This document shows, in pieces, positions 31,389 through 41,578 of a DNA stretch of 64,000 nt (positions are counted from its first letter, which is position 1; each line of letters starts with the position of its first letter). Made by a program: the position numbers and the translations under genes. Source of the stretch: Phlebotomus papatasi (Eukaryota > Arthropoda > Insecta > Diptera > Psychodidae); contig NC_077222.1 of the NCBI RefSeq assembly GCF_024763615.1, forward strand, positions 107,107,417-107,171,416, written 5' to 3'. The notes under the pieces were generated by a model. That model saw only the letters and a program-made list of their open reading frames with translations, was not told the DNA's origin and did no database searches.

Positions 31389-32255
31389 GGGTAAATTAAG
31401 CTAATTCAAAACCTGTTCCAAATTGAAATTTTTCGGTACTCCAAATGGAAACGTCATTGTTTTCACGATAAATACAGTACTAAATTATTATATTTATATA
31501 TTTTCTATATCACAGAGTTTCATTATTTAATTCATTTTGCTCCAAATAAAGCGAAAATCCATTCATATTCACAAATTTTAATTTGTTATTTTCTCAGAAA
31601 AATTAAAAGTGTATACCTTTCACCATAGAATTTTTCATCGATCGACCATCTTTTCCAATGAAAAACACAATGAGGTGACTGTTGTTTATTCGTTTTGTTT
31701 AACATTGATGTCATACTTCTGGCTAATTTTAGTTAAATTAAGTGCTAATCTTTATTGTTAACGGTACGTGAAATTTTCAAATGAAATAATTACCTATTTC
31801 GTGAACAAAAAGGGTTTCTCTGAAGTGTCTGCAAATGCTTCAATAGGAAACCCCGGAAATATGATTTTTTGGAGAGATTTTCTTATTGTTTTAGATGGAA
31901 TAGGAGAAAAGACCAGAAATAAGAACAATTCCTGCACTCAGGAGCAACTCAACAAGGTTTTGGAAGCCTTTCGTCGCGGTTTCACTTACACTGTTTGTCT
32001 CCAATTAGAAACTTTCCCTTGTCTCCATTTGGATTAATTTGTTTCCAATTGCAGCATTATGCACTCGCGTATTTTTCTTGTATTTAAGAATTTTTTAAAT
32101 TATATTTAAAGAATTTTCACTAAACAGTAACATTCTAGAAGAGTCAAGGAGCAAATTTATGTAATTCTCTTCAGAAAAAAATATGAACTTAATGTGTTGA
32201 ATCTTCTGTCAAAGTTAAAGCGTCTGGAAATGGTTTTGAATTAGGGCATTTACCC
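31389..32255. mobile_element. Decayed TA-flanked transposon with transposase remnant, 867 bp
   Basis: The left end GGGTAAATTAAGCTAATTCA (then AAACC) and right end GGTTTTGAATTAGGGCATTT (then ACCC) are inverted repeats of about 26 bp. TA flanks both (31387-31388, 32256-32257). It shares GATAAATACAGTAC with the 249-bp element at 10275-10523. The plus-strand frame 31768-32037 encodes a short helix-turn-helix-like segment (see next entry). Near the right end, TTGTCTCCAATT-type direct repeats occur. It is best read as an internally deleted member of a pogo-like family. Confidence 0.75.
31918..31980 (+). pseudogene. Remnant resembling a pipsqueak-type helix-turn-helix
   Basis: Within the 89-codon frame 31768-32037, residues 51-71 (NKNNSCTQEQLNKVLEAFRR, then G) look like the first half of an HTH_psq/CENP-B N-terminal domain. 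That domain, as I recall it, begins with basic residues, then (Y/W)(T/S)E-, an L-x-x-A-L-E-A helix and a following G. The second helix and recognition helix are missing: after the G the frame runs into unrelated residues and stops. Such domains open pogo/Tigger-type transposases, and the host element has TA-flanked inverted ends, so the two lines agree. It cannot be functional as it stands. The similarity is judged by eye only and covers about 20 residues. Confidence 0.5.
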
Positions 32256-32404
32256 TAAATTGAAATTGAATTGAATTGAAATTAAAAAAAAAAAACAAAT
32301 AAAAATATTTTGTGGGGAACAATTAAAAACTTGTTTATTTATTATCTATTAGTTTCCTAAAAAACATAGATATATTAAAATATTTCACTTATTTTAAAAT
32401 CATA

Positions 32405-32830
32405 TACTGCTCGAACTCAAAGAGAGAGTAGTCATAATCTTCTTTTTTTTCAGTTTGAGACTGTCATGGAGCTCAAACGGTAAAGGATATCGACTTCCCG
32501 TCTTCGATGACCCCCAATACAAAAACAATATCTTCAGATGTTTTTTTTTGTCTTTTCAAAACTATGTTTTTAGGATTTTCTCAAAATTGCCCAAGCTTTT
32601 TTAATAATTTTTGGATATGTTTTAGAGATAATCCAGCCGAACATTTCGTCTAAACATACCTATGACCGGAAAATTTTCCATTTTGAATGATTGAAAATCA
32701 AAGGTCAACCTCTTCGGAGGATCCATTTTTCAACGGATTTGGTAAAAATTTGAATTTTTTGCAAAGGTATTGAAATACTGAACCCGCCTGCATTAGTCTT
32801 CATCGATAATGATCCGGTTAAGTACCGATT
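32405..32830 (+). repeat. Dispersed CAAACGGTAAGAGATATC repeat, best long copy
   Basis: Blocks in order: CTGCTCGAACTCAAAGAGAG, TCTTCTTTTTTTTCAGTTTG, GAGCTCAAACGGTAAAGGAT, ATCGACTTCCCGTCTTCGAT, GACCCCCAATAC, GGATATGTTTTAGAGATAAT, CCTATGACCGGAAAATTTTC, GGAGGATCCATTTTTCAACG, and TTTGAATTTTTTGCAAAGGT. It parallels 16520-16870 and 36722-37035. No coding capacity; it could be a non-autonomous retroposon or Helitron-like unit. Confidence 0.65.
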
Positions 32831-32874
32831 TTTGAATATTTATTTTTTTTATTTTTTTGTTTGACCTTAAGTTT

Positions 32875-33020
32875 GTTCTCGAGATAGAGGTCAAACGGTA
32901 AGAGATAGTCGGCTTCCGGTCTTCGATGAACCCCCATAAGTGGACATTATCTCGGACGGTCTTTTTTCTTTTTTCTCGTATCCTCTATCCAACCCCTCCA
33001 AAAACCGTGTTTTTTCGGTT
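32875..33020 (+). repeat. Dispersed CAAACGGTAAGAGATATC repeat, adjacent partial copy
   Basis: TTCTCGAGATAGAGGTCAAA then CGGTAAGAGATAGTCGGCTT and CCGGTCTTCGATGAACCCCC repeats the core of the copy that ends just upstream, in the same orientation. Confidence 0.6.
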
Positions 33021-33700
33021 TTGAAGGATCGTAAGGATTTGTCAATTGGGGCGCCTGGCAGTCTTACGATGTATTGAGTATAGAATTTTACAAAACCCTT
33101 TGAAGAATTCGTTACCCTGAACAAATTGATCGACTCATTAGAATCACTAAGACTGTATTGTGGTAAAAGGTCAAATCAAGGTCAACGGATCGGTGTCACG
33201 TTATTTCCATGTAACAATATGGAGGGTTCCATAGGGTCCATGTAAAAAGTTCCATGGGTCAAGATAAGTCGACTTTTATTGCCTGCTGTCATCTACCCAG
33301 GACGTCAAGCCATTAGAAAAAGCCGAATTGTCTCGAAAAGCAACGGATCTCTAGTTCCTATGAAATTTGTATGTCATGCTTTATGTTGCCCCTTCAACCG
33401 AATTGTGTTTACTTTGTATCTGTCTTCTTATTTCCTTTACCGTGCCAAATTATTAACTCATGCTTTTAAATTATGGTAAATTAATTAGGAATTATTTTAT
33501 ATCTAGAAAACTACTCGTTTGTGGGAGTGGTATATACAAACTGATGCAGAGCTTCTACCGTTTACTTGGTGAGGTACTTATTAGTAAGCCGACGGCAGAC
33601 GTAACCAATATACAAAATTGAAATAAAATATTCATCTCTGTCTGTCTTTCCTGTAGCTCCCATTGAATGTTTAAAGCTTGTGACACGGGATTATATGTAG
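33021..33700. other. Non-coding stretch, possible decayed retroelement
   Basis: Partly complex sequence. 33540-33690 has GAAATAAAATATTC followed by ATCTCTGTCTGTC, as seen near polyadenylation sites in some LTRs, but no LTR edges are evident. No domain is recognised in the 66-codon frame at 33279. Confidence 0.3.
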
Positions 33701-33706
33701 GAGCCC

Positions 33707-33880
33707 AGCTAGCACAGTTAGCTTGCTCAGCAAAAATATGTTGAGCGGTCAGCAGTTCTCGAACAAAAAATGCTAACCAAATATAATGAAATGGAACTGC
33801 TTCCCGAGTGTTGTCTTTTTTTTCAGCAGAACTGAAATCAGTATTTGGTACTCGTTTAGAGTTTTTTGCTGCATTTAGAA
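33707..33880. mobile_element. Short copy of the 90-bp-repeat element
   Basis: GAGCGGTCAGCAGTTCTCGA, then ACAAAAAATGCTAACCAAAT and ATGAAATGGAACTG, matches the right flank of the element at 7164-7925 (ACTGGTCAGCAGTTCCCGAA, ATGCTAATCAAATGG). Only a partial tandem unit is present (CTCAGCAAAAATATGTTGAG), so expansion to seven units happened in the other copy or was lost here. Confidence 0.6.
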
Positions 33881-33959
33881 TTTAAAAATTTAAATTCTAA
33901 CGTATATAACGCTTCTTTTTCATTTTTATTATACAACAATACGTCCTTTGTCGCAAATA

Positions 33960-35455
33960 GTATTAAATTAGAATTGTAAATAGCGGGTAAAATGGGTGAA
34001 CGATGCAAAATTATTCATCAGTTTTCCAGGACCCGGATCAATTCATACACAGCATCCTTTTTTGGGTCCCATGTGGACACAGAGGGGGTGAAAATTTGAA
34101 TATAAACTGTGTGTTGTGTGGCTTGTGGAAGGGCGAGATGATTTACCAAAAGCCCTTGTCGTCTGTCTCTGATGTCAGGCAGTGTATCAATCAATCAAGC
34201 GGCCAATTTGCATCCCCTGCCATGAGCGCGAGAAAATTGAATCTCGAGCGAAGAGATGTAAATTGCTCTGAGTGCCGCATGACACAGTAGAAAATTTAAA
34301 TTGAGTGACATTATTCTTCCTAAGAGGGTGTGTTCTATCCTGTTCCCAGGGGGATTGTTAAGTCGCAATTTAGAGTGTTGTATTAACACGGTGTATTCCT
34401 TCTTTTTTTTTGGTGATGAGCCTCCCTCAGGGTGACTTTGGCCAATTGGCGCACCTTTTTTTTGTACCCCGACCACTCTCGCAATTTTGACGGTTAATTG
34501 ATAAATGTCAAGGAGGAGTCTCGGACGTCTTGAAAGGAAATTTTATGGCATATATTGTGAGATGATCGACAACCCCTCGTCAACGATAAAAACACCAAAA
34601 GTTTCCAAGCAAAATAGAAGAATGAGGGCGATAAATGGATACGATGACTTGACAAATTCGCGAATGAATTTCACTTGAGAGCTCACAAATTATTCGCGGG
34701 GTTTTGATTTTTCCTTCAGCCACCATCAAAATGCCCACAAGGATGACGTCTCGGATTTTTTTTCTTCTTCTTCTGGCCTCCTCGTCATCCATTTGGGTGC
34801 CAGACAATGGACGAGAATCACATTTAAGAGGTTCATTTGTATTAATTATGCGCCGATGCCATTAGAGGGTGAAGCATAAGAGATTCTGCCTTGGTGAACG
34901 ACACTGCGGAGCACCCTTTCTTCTGTTTATTTAAAATTTATTAAAATTTGATCGTTCATCATCCGCCTTTTGTGTCCTCTATCAACCCCAAATACTCACT
35001 TTCTCCCAGGAGGATGGGAATAATTGCACCAAAATAATTTTCACTCTTGTCATCGGGATGGCACAGCCAAAAGGGGTTCAGAAAGTTGGAAAGGACAACA
35101 AAAATGTGTTCACATTGCTGGTGCAAAAACTCTGTGAAAGATTGTGGGGGTAATTTAATAAAGTTTCCTGCCACGGACAAAAGGTTCAGCGTCAACCCTC
35201 CTTTCCGGATTTCTATCAGAGAAAAATGCGACGATGAGGCAGTGAAAGTCACCGGAACATCCGGAATGGATGGAGGGTGGTTTTGCTTCCGTGGATGACA
35301 GTCATTTGTCACCCTTTTCTTTGCGTCATTGAACAAGGTTTTGGGATATGAAAGTCATTCATGAGACGTTTGTTTAGGCCTTTTCTAGAACTGAGGATGA
35401 TCCAAAAACCATATCATTTCAAATCATCGAACGATCGAAGTTCATGGATCCAAAG
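33960..35455. other. Repeat-poor complex island
   Basis: Complex sequence of balanced composition without repeats. Overlapping open frames on both strands (125 codons minus at 34959-35336; 83 plus at 35047) have no recognisable domain. Candidate regulatory or intronic DNA. Confidence 0.4.
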
Positions 35456-35468
35456 TTGCAAGTAAGGG

Positions 35469-35716
35469 CCCATTTATAGCTATGTATTACGTCGACGTAA
35501 TACACCGGCGTATAACGCCGACGTAATATTACGCCGGTCTATTACGCCGACATAATGCAACGTTGTATTACGCTGACGTAATACGCCGGTGTATTACGCC
35601 GACGTAATACGCCGGTGTATTACGTCGACGTAATACAACGTTGTATTACGCCGGTGTATTACGCCGACGTAATACAACGTTGTATTACGCCGACGTAATA
35701 CATAGCTATAAATGGG
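35469..35716. mobile_element. CpG-rich palindrome-array element with near-identical inverted ends
   Basis: The ends CCCATTTATAGCTATG and CATAGCTATAAATGGG are perfect complements. Together with the next GTATTAC(G)-type unit they match over 34 of 35 bases. The inside is a chain of palindromes of form GTATTACGYCGRCGTAATAC, joined by the self-complementary linkers AACGTT or CCGG-containing CGCCGGTG. The whole 248 bp can pair in many registers. CpG density is far above the surrounding DNA. Flanking duplication could not be identified. Identity of the arms suggests recent origin or gene-conversion-like upkeep. Confidence 0.8.
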
Positions 35717-35821
35717 TACTGGCAAGATGTGGTAATTTGGAATCACTTCCAATTTGTAAATTTAAGATTTCCTCGAATGAAAAGAAAATCACGAAGTGAA
35801 AACGAATAGGTTTCTTAGCGC

Positions 35822-35945
35822 TGTACTGTTCTCAAGTGCTTCTGCATTATCGACTTTTCTTCGTATTGGTTTATGTCACGGCTGTTTGGTGTTTTTAAGG
35901 CACAGCTATGACTAGGATAGACAAATGAGACAGGAACCACTTTTG
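35822..35945. mobile_element. Outlying copy of the GTGCTTCTGCATTATCGAC palindrome
   Basis: CTGTACTGTTCTCAAGTGCT, TCTGCATTATCGACTTTTCT, TTGGTTTATGTCACGGCTGT, TTGGTGTTTTTAAGG and GACAGGAACCAC match the array units at 46.0 and 48.1-49.5 kb. The right arm is degraded. It shows the unit moves or is copied outside the array. Confidence 0.65.
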
Positions 35946-36300
35946 ACCACCTGAAACAGTCAGAAAATTGCAAAATTCCAAAATAAACATGATTCAGAAA
36001 TACCCCATCTTACCCTACTTGGAGTTTGTCTAAAGGAATTTCTATAAATTCTTTACTTAATTTTCGTCTTATTATTGTTTCTGTAATTTCTAAAATTCAA
36101 ACATAAATTAGATTACACGTTTTTTTCTAAATATCTTAACAATAGAAACTAATCCAAGGTAAAATTCTCAATATTCTCACATATTTCTTCTTGGTTAACA
36201 CACCTTGTTTCAGCATTTCACAATAAAATCTTTATGTGAAAGGAACATAAGGATTTTGCAAAAAGGAAATCATTTACCTTTTGGAGTAAGATAGCACTGA
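35946..36300. other. A+T-rich non-coding stretch
   Basis: A single terminus-like string, TACCCCATCTTACCCTA at about 35999-36015 (complement TAGGGTAAGATGGGGTA), resembles the TA-GGGG group. No partner found. Confidence 0.35.
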
Positions 36301-36715
36301 AGCCACAAATGGTCTCCGATCATGGTTCTAGTCGCTCAATTGAGCACGTTTTATGGCTCCTGCGGGAGCTCTTCCGAAGATGTATCGCCTCCTGGTGGTC
36401 ACTTGACCGCTAAACCCGCTGGCAAAACATTCATTTCCAAGAGAGAAAAGAGCTTTTTGGTCCAGGGGGAGGATAACCCCTTTTCGGTCTCCACTCGATT
36501 TGTTTTATTATGACACAAGAGAACGAAGAAAAGGCCACAATTGGAGGTGTGAGGCCATCAAGTGCTTTCTTTAGCTTCATTCTAACCCTTCGAGAGGTCA
36601 TGTAGGGGGTTAAAAATTCATTGTCGTCATCATCGCTGGAGAAATATATTCTTTCACCCCGCCTTTGTTGGCTCCACAATCGGAATAAATTCGACATGAT
36701 GGTCACTTTTTCATT
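36301..36715. other. Small repeat-poor island
   Basis: More complex, G+C-richer sequence. Open frames of 91 (minus) and 63 codons have no domain. Candidate regulatory or intronic DNA. Confidence 0.35.
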
Positions 36716-36721
36716 TTCTGT

Positions 36722-37035
36722 ATTGCTCGAACTCTAAGGCAGAAGGGGCAATGGTTAGAGATATTAACGGTGAGAGATATCGACATCTGGTCTTCGCTGA
36801 CCCCCCACGAAAGATTACAATCTTTGTAGACAACACAAAACCATTTGTTTAATAGTTGTTTGTTTAATGAATTGAAATCGAAATTGAACAATTAAAATAA
36901 TATAAATATATATTTGCCTATAACCGGAAAATTTCCATTTTGAATATTTCAAGATCAAAGTTAAATCAATTTAAAAAGGGTTTATTTATCAAACGATTTG
37001 ATTAAAATTGGATTAAATTGAAAGGTCTTAAAATT
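36722..37035 (+). repeat. Dispersed CAAACGGTAAGAGATATC repeat, copy
   Basis: TTGCTCGAACTCTAAGGCAG, then GGTGAGAGATATCGACATCT, GGTCTTCGCTGACCCCCCAC, CCTATAACCGGAAAATTTCC, ATTTTGAATATTTCAAGATC and AAAGGTCTTAAAATTAACTA. It follows the block order of 32405-32830. The CTGGGGCACCACC MITE at 37041 begins right at its end. Confidence 0.6.
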
Positions 37036-37040
37036 AACTA

Positions 37041-37252
37041 GGGGAAACTGGGGCACCACCAAACACGGGGTAGCACCAAACACTAATTTTTATTTCTTAA
37101 CTACTTGGACTATCTCAACCATTTCTTCAATAGACAGGCGTCCCTATAGTGCCTATAAATTCCTATAGGTCTTATCCTTAGATGTCGAATATCTGCTTAA
37201 AAAATCGCAGTGTTTGGTGCTACCCCGTGTTTGGTGGTACCCCAGTTTCCCC
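37041..37252. mobile_element. MITE, CTGGGGCACCACC family, best copy (212 bp)
   Basis: GGGGAAACTGGGGCACCACC then AAACACGGGGTAGCACCAAA on the left is matched by TTTGGTGCTACCCCGTGTTT then GGTGGTACCCCAGTTTCCCC on the right, about 45 bp. TA flanks both sides (37039-37040, 37253-37254). The inverted repeat itself contains two related halves (GGGGCACCACCAAACAC and GGGGTAGCACCAAACAC). Confidence 0.9.
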
Positions 37253-37317
37253 TATTCAATTTTTAGTGAAAATTCATTTTATATGTATTTTTTTTTAAAT
37301 TTAATTTTAACGTACTG

Positions 37318-37582
37318 TTGACATTATCTCTGAAAAATGCGACCAGTTTTAGTGTAAATTTTTTCCTGTTTTCGTACACATTTCACGAGATATCTCCAAA
37401 ACTACATAGGTTTCCAATTTAGGGATTTCGGTTGCCTTTTCGTTATTAAATTTTCTTTTATTTTGTATTAGTATTATTTGCTAATTTATTCTACAATGAC
37501 AGAAAACAGCTAATAAACCCAAAAGTTTTTTCGGCACGCTAGAAACATATGAGAAACATAGGATACGTCATGCCCCTGTACT
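37318..37582 (-). repeat. Dispersed 265-bp repeat, second copy of 28138-28400
   Basis: Matches 28138-28400 throughout (CTCTGAAAAATGCGACCAGT, TTTCACGAGATATCTCCAAA, TCGTTATTAAATT, ACGTCATGCCCCTGT). Similarity breaks at about 37582, where the possible solo LTR begins, while the 28 kb copy continues with ACATATTCGAAAATTGG. Confidence 0.7.
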
Positions 37583-38255
37583 GTTGTAACGCGAAATATT
37601 TTCAATGTAACCCCGGAGGTGACACACAAAATTCACCGGAGAAAACTGGGACCCCAAATGCTGTGCTGCTTTTCAGGAAGTAACGAGGCTGTTGCCCCCT
37701 TCCGTGACCATTTTTATTGCACGAGCTCGCCTCCGCAACCAGAACCGAATCGGTTCTGTAGAGTAGTTCCAGAAAGAGAGAGTCGAGGCCGTTACCCCAT
37801 TTCCTGGTCACCGTCTGCTCCTAAGCCCGCTTCTTCGGTGACTATAGATTGGTATTTGGGTACTTCGTAGTTGGAGTTCTTCTTGGTGGATACCAGTATT
37901 TAGACGACGTAGATCATCTCTGAGTTTGTCGTCGAGGTCAGTCGGCGTATCCACTTGGAAGAAGCCTCTACATCCCTTAGAGTGTCGGTGGCTGCCGTAC
38001 CGTTATAGAACAAGAAAAGCCAGTCCGACGAATCGCGGGACTTAGTGTCCTGGCTCCTACGGCAAAGATGCCAAGGTCCAAGACAAAGAATGCCGCCCCA
38101 AGAAGCTGGGTCTACCCTTCAGGGGAGAATATTGACTGACGAATTGTCTCTCAAGCCAAAGCTTTAAGTCAAATAAACCGTTAAGTTTGAAGTTAACTCT
38201 TTGCTTTCTTAATGTCTCTGGCCCAAGACTTGGCCGAAAAGTCTTATCCACAACA
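37582..38255 (+). mobile_element. Possible solo LTR (BEL/Pao-like ends)
   Basis: The segment starts TGTTG and ends CAACA, the paired ends common in BEL/Pao LTRs, is 674 bp long and is clearly G+C-richer than its neighbours. AATAAA at 38172-38177, followed by T-rich sequence, could be the LTR poly(A) signal. It begins where a dispersed repeat is interrupted. No 4-6 bp target duplication is seen (left side CTGTAC, right side ACGCT), and no internal gag-pol is present, so a chance match of the ends cannot be excluded. Confidence 0.4.
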
Positions 38256-38394
38256 ACGCTTTTTTAATGATTTATCATGCAGTTTAAATCGTAAGAACAA
38301 AGAAACTGACATACTCAACCACAAAACATTGACAATAAATTAAAATTTGCAAATTTAGGTAAGATGATCAGTCAGATGATTGCATAGTTCAGTA

Positions 38395-38564
38395 GAGGAG
38401 GGTAGGGCAGATTCACGCAACTTAACTTTCTTTCAGGACTCAGTAGCTAAACGAATATTAACCATATTCAAATTAAATATGTTGCACTACTTTCTCTTGA
38501 GGATTAACTATCTGAAAATATACAGAACAATTCCTAAATAAGTTTGAAAGATTACACAGCCAGT
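38395..38564. mobile_element. MITE, TGGGGTAGTTTCAC family, copy lacking its right end
   Basis: TA (38393-38394), then GAGGAGGGTAGGGCAGATTC, matches the left terminus. Shared interior: CAGGACTCAGTAGCTAAACG (54.7 kb copy: CAGGACTTATTTGCTAAACG), ACCATATTCAAA and CTATCTGAAAATATACAGAA. The right end is missing, and a LINE-like 3' end lies next to it. Confidence 0.65.
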
Positions 38565-38565
38565 G

Positions 38566-38681
38566 AAGAAGGTTTTCTGCCGTTTGGCTTTGGAGGCTGG
38601 TCATCAACGCTAAGACGGCGGCAAACGCTTAGGAGAGTGGGAAATGTAGAGCTTGAATGAATTATTATTATTATTATTATT
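38566..38681 (+). mobile_element. LINE 3' end with (ATT)n tail (5'-truncated)
   Basis: GGCTGGTCATCAACGCTAAG, ACGGCGGCAAACGCTTAGGA, then TTGAATGA and (ATT)7 at 38661-38681. This order (a TCATCAAC..CTAAGACGGCGG..CTTAG block and a TAA/ATT-type short-repeat tail) is what I know from 3' ends of I-clade non-LTR elements in Diptera. Only the last 115 bases are here, as expected from incomplete target-primed reverse transcription. Clade assignment is from memory. Confidence 0.55.
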
Positions 38682-38689
38682 CATCCTAA

Positions 38690-39900
38690 AAATCTTCATT
38701 TAGGAAAACAATGTATACAGGAGTTCCTCACATCAATTCTGAGTGGATGCAGGAATTTTTTTTCTATCGCTTCATGTGTTCGAGCACTCAGCGAATTTTC
38801 TTCAAGCATTGTTTTCCTTCCTGGATGGCCCGGAGAATTTATTTCAAACCCACTATTATACATATTTTATTTATTGCAGAGAATAAGGGATGAATTCCTA
38901 ATAGATGCGTTAACCCTCTGGGCAAGATGTGGAATTGAGTAATAAAAATAAATAATTTTTACGATTTTTTGATTTTACGACTCATGATTTTCATCGATTT
39001 CCCACCCAATCCTGGTTTTTTTTTTTGGCACCGTAGAGTATAACCCTTCGCTTAGTCCTTCTAAAGGGTAATTTCTCATATTTTTCCTTGTGCCATTTGC
39101 CAGGAGGAAAAATCCCTGAAAGACTTCTCCTCTCTCACTGGAATTTTCTGCAAAACATCGCAATTTATTCAAATCCACCTCGTTAACGTCTCCCAGGAGT
39201 ACCATTTGAACTTGTGGCAATTTGACATAGAACCCAGGAACGGCTCTATACCACCCACTGCAAACCCCTTTCATCCAAAGGAAATTACAAATTTCTTGCA
39301 CTTTTGTTAATTAAAACATTTTTGTCGTTGTCTCAATTGTTTCAGCACGCGCAACGATTTTTTTATTTCTTTATTAAATTGCCCCAGTTATGCCGTTATG
39401 CCGTCCCATTTGAGCCAAGAACAACAGAATATGAAGAGAAGTAAAATATTGCCATTTAATTCCATGCTAAACGATTAAATGTTCATTTTTTTTCTTCCTT
39501 TTGGTGGATGAGATTTTTTTTTCTACTATATCTTGCCGTAAATATTGATTGGGGGTGAATTTGATATTGTTTTTCATGTACTCACCCGCCGTGAGGGTGG
39601 AAAAAAAATGCGAACGCAAGTCGCCATCCCCGGCTTTTAGGCAGGTTTATTACACTCAATTTCGAGGGGGTTGTTTTGTCTTTCAGGCAGTGACTTTCAC
39701 CACTCTCTCCAGGATTTTCCAGCCACACTTCTGTGCTATGTAATAAACAAATTGGCACCCAAAGACCTCCCACTGCGTGTGACAATTTAATCTTATTAAA
39801 TGTGTTTTGTTTTCCATATTAATATTTCTTTTTTTCACGCACGGCAAGACTTTACGAGACAAAGGGAGGACCTCCAGAGTTATTTATGAAAAATCGTTAA
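38690..39900. other. Repeat-poor complex island
   Basis: Complex sequence without repeats. Open frames up to 108 codons (38975-39301, minus) show no domain. Candidate regulatory or intronic DNA. Confidence 0.4.
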
Positions 39901-39989
39901 ATTGAATTTGAAGATCTAGCCTTTCTAACTTCTTTTCTTATACACGGAAATTATGACATTAAATCTATTTTTAAAAAGAAAATCTTCAC

Positions 39990-40290
39990 AGAATCCGAGT
40001 AAAAACGATCTAAATTGCTAAACATTTCGTTCGTAAGCTGTGAGGATTTTATATTCAATTTTAACCGTTTTGTGCTGAAACTGTGTGATCTTTATTTGCA
40101 ATTTTAACCTTTTCATGTTGAAGCTATGAGTGTATTACATCAATTGAAATCATTTTAAGCTTAAATTGTGAGGAATTTGAACATAATATTAACCGTTTTA
40201 TGCTGAAGTAGTGCCGGTTCTATAACTTTAACCATATCTAACTTAAGTAGTGCGAGTTTTATGCACAATTATGATCATTTTTAATAAAGA
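39990..40290. repeat. 43-bp tandem repeat, about six diverged units
   Basis: The anchors AAGCTGTGAGGA (40035), AAACTGTGTGAT (40078), AAGCTATGAGTG (40121), AAATTGTGAGGA (40163), AAGTAGTGCCGG (40206) and AAGTAGTGCGAG (40245) are spaced 43, 43, 42, 43 and 39 bases. Between them recurs AATTTTAACCGTTTTGTGCT with changes. An old minisatellite. Confidence 0.75.
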
Positions 40291-41570
40291 TAAATTTAAA
40301 AATATATATTGCAGCATTATTTTTTGCGTTGTGTGTTTTAACCTCCTGAATTAAGAAAATTAAGTCCTCAATTTTTCCTGCTCTCCTGGAGTTTTCATCG
40401 GCTTTTTCATTACACAAAAACAGCTAAATAATTCTTGAACAACTCTTCTATTTGAAGCAATTTCTTTTAGTTTGAATTTCTGGATAAGTGATAATCAATA
40501 ATATAGAGACAATATATCACTAAATTATATTTACATTGCAATTATTGCGAATGTTGGAAATACACTAAAATCGCAACTTCTTTTACGTGTCATTATATCA
40601 AAGTCTGTTAAAAATAACTTATATGTATATTAATATAAGAGGTTATTAAAAAGTATTTTTTTAGATTTTAAAAATTGATTGATAAAGTCACTCCATTTCC
40701 CTATTTGCTTAGAATATTCCATAAAAATATCAGATGGCTATTCGAAGTATTTTCGAAGATACAGTGACGAAGGCAAAAAAATGCCCCGCAGATTTCCAAG
40801 CGCCCGGGTGAATATCCAACGATTTTATCGAATGGGTGTTTCATTATTTGCCTCAGATTTAAATTCGAGTCTAGTTCAACCTAAATAGTCTTTGAAATTT
40901 TTTCTGTGTTTTGCGGAATGATAAAGTCAATATTTTATCCCGAACTATGCATTTTTTTTAGAACCCTAGAAAAAGTTCCGTTTTTACGATATTTTTGATT
41001 CACCTATGAAATATTTTTATGAATTTATATTTTCTAGATTTTCTTTACCAAACAAAAATTAGGAACTGCACATTTCTTACAAATGAGATACTGCGATCAT
41101 GAAGCGCTACCGTGAAGTAATCATTACTCTGCATTTTTAGTAAAAAAAATTATTCATTTATTATTTAAATCTATTAAAATTTACTAAAAACTTCATAAAG
41201 CTTGATCATGCGCTTTTCGCTCAATAAAATCACAAAATAGCAAATTTTTGGTTTTCCTATTTAGGCTGCCCCCTTAAATATGAGCATTTTATGTTTTTAA
41301 ATCATTACTAAGACACAAATTTAAAATTTAAAATCTTCCCATCAATATGACTATGTTATCCGGAATATACAGGGATGGTAGGGAATTCCAATACCTTCAA
41401 TTTAATTTGCTCTGCTCGATTAAGTAACTTAGTTAAAAATAAATTAAGAAAATAATGTTGTAATGGAAACTGAGATTGTAAAAAAAATCAGTTAATTAGG
41501 GTCAAAGGAACACCTCATGGCTAGGAAAAACGTGTTGGCAGTTTCGTCCAGATATTGAAGTTTACTTAAT
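40291..41570. other. A+T-rich non-coding stretch
   Basis: No gene, RNA or repeat recognised; open frames stay below 70 codons, apart from one of 89 codons overlapping the next element. Confidence 0.4.
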
Positions 41571-41578
41571 GTGTTTAA

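Noticed and set aside
33540..33700. Second solo LTR
   Set aside because: Only an AATAAA-like signal and a T/G-rich stretch are present; no TG..CA edges or duplication could be set.
35999..36300. A complete TA-GGGTAAGATGGGG element
   Set aside because: Only one good terminus was found. The candidate second end (GGAGTAAGATAGC near 36283) is weak and in the wrong orientation.
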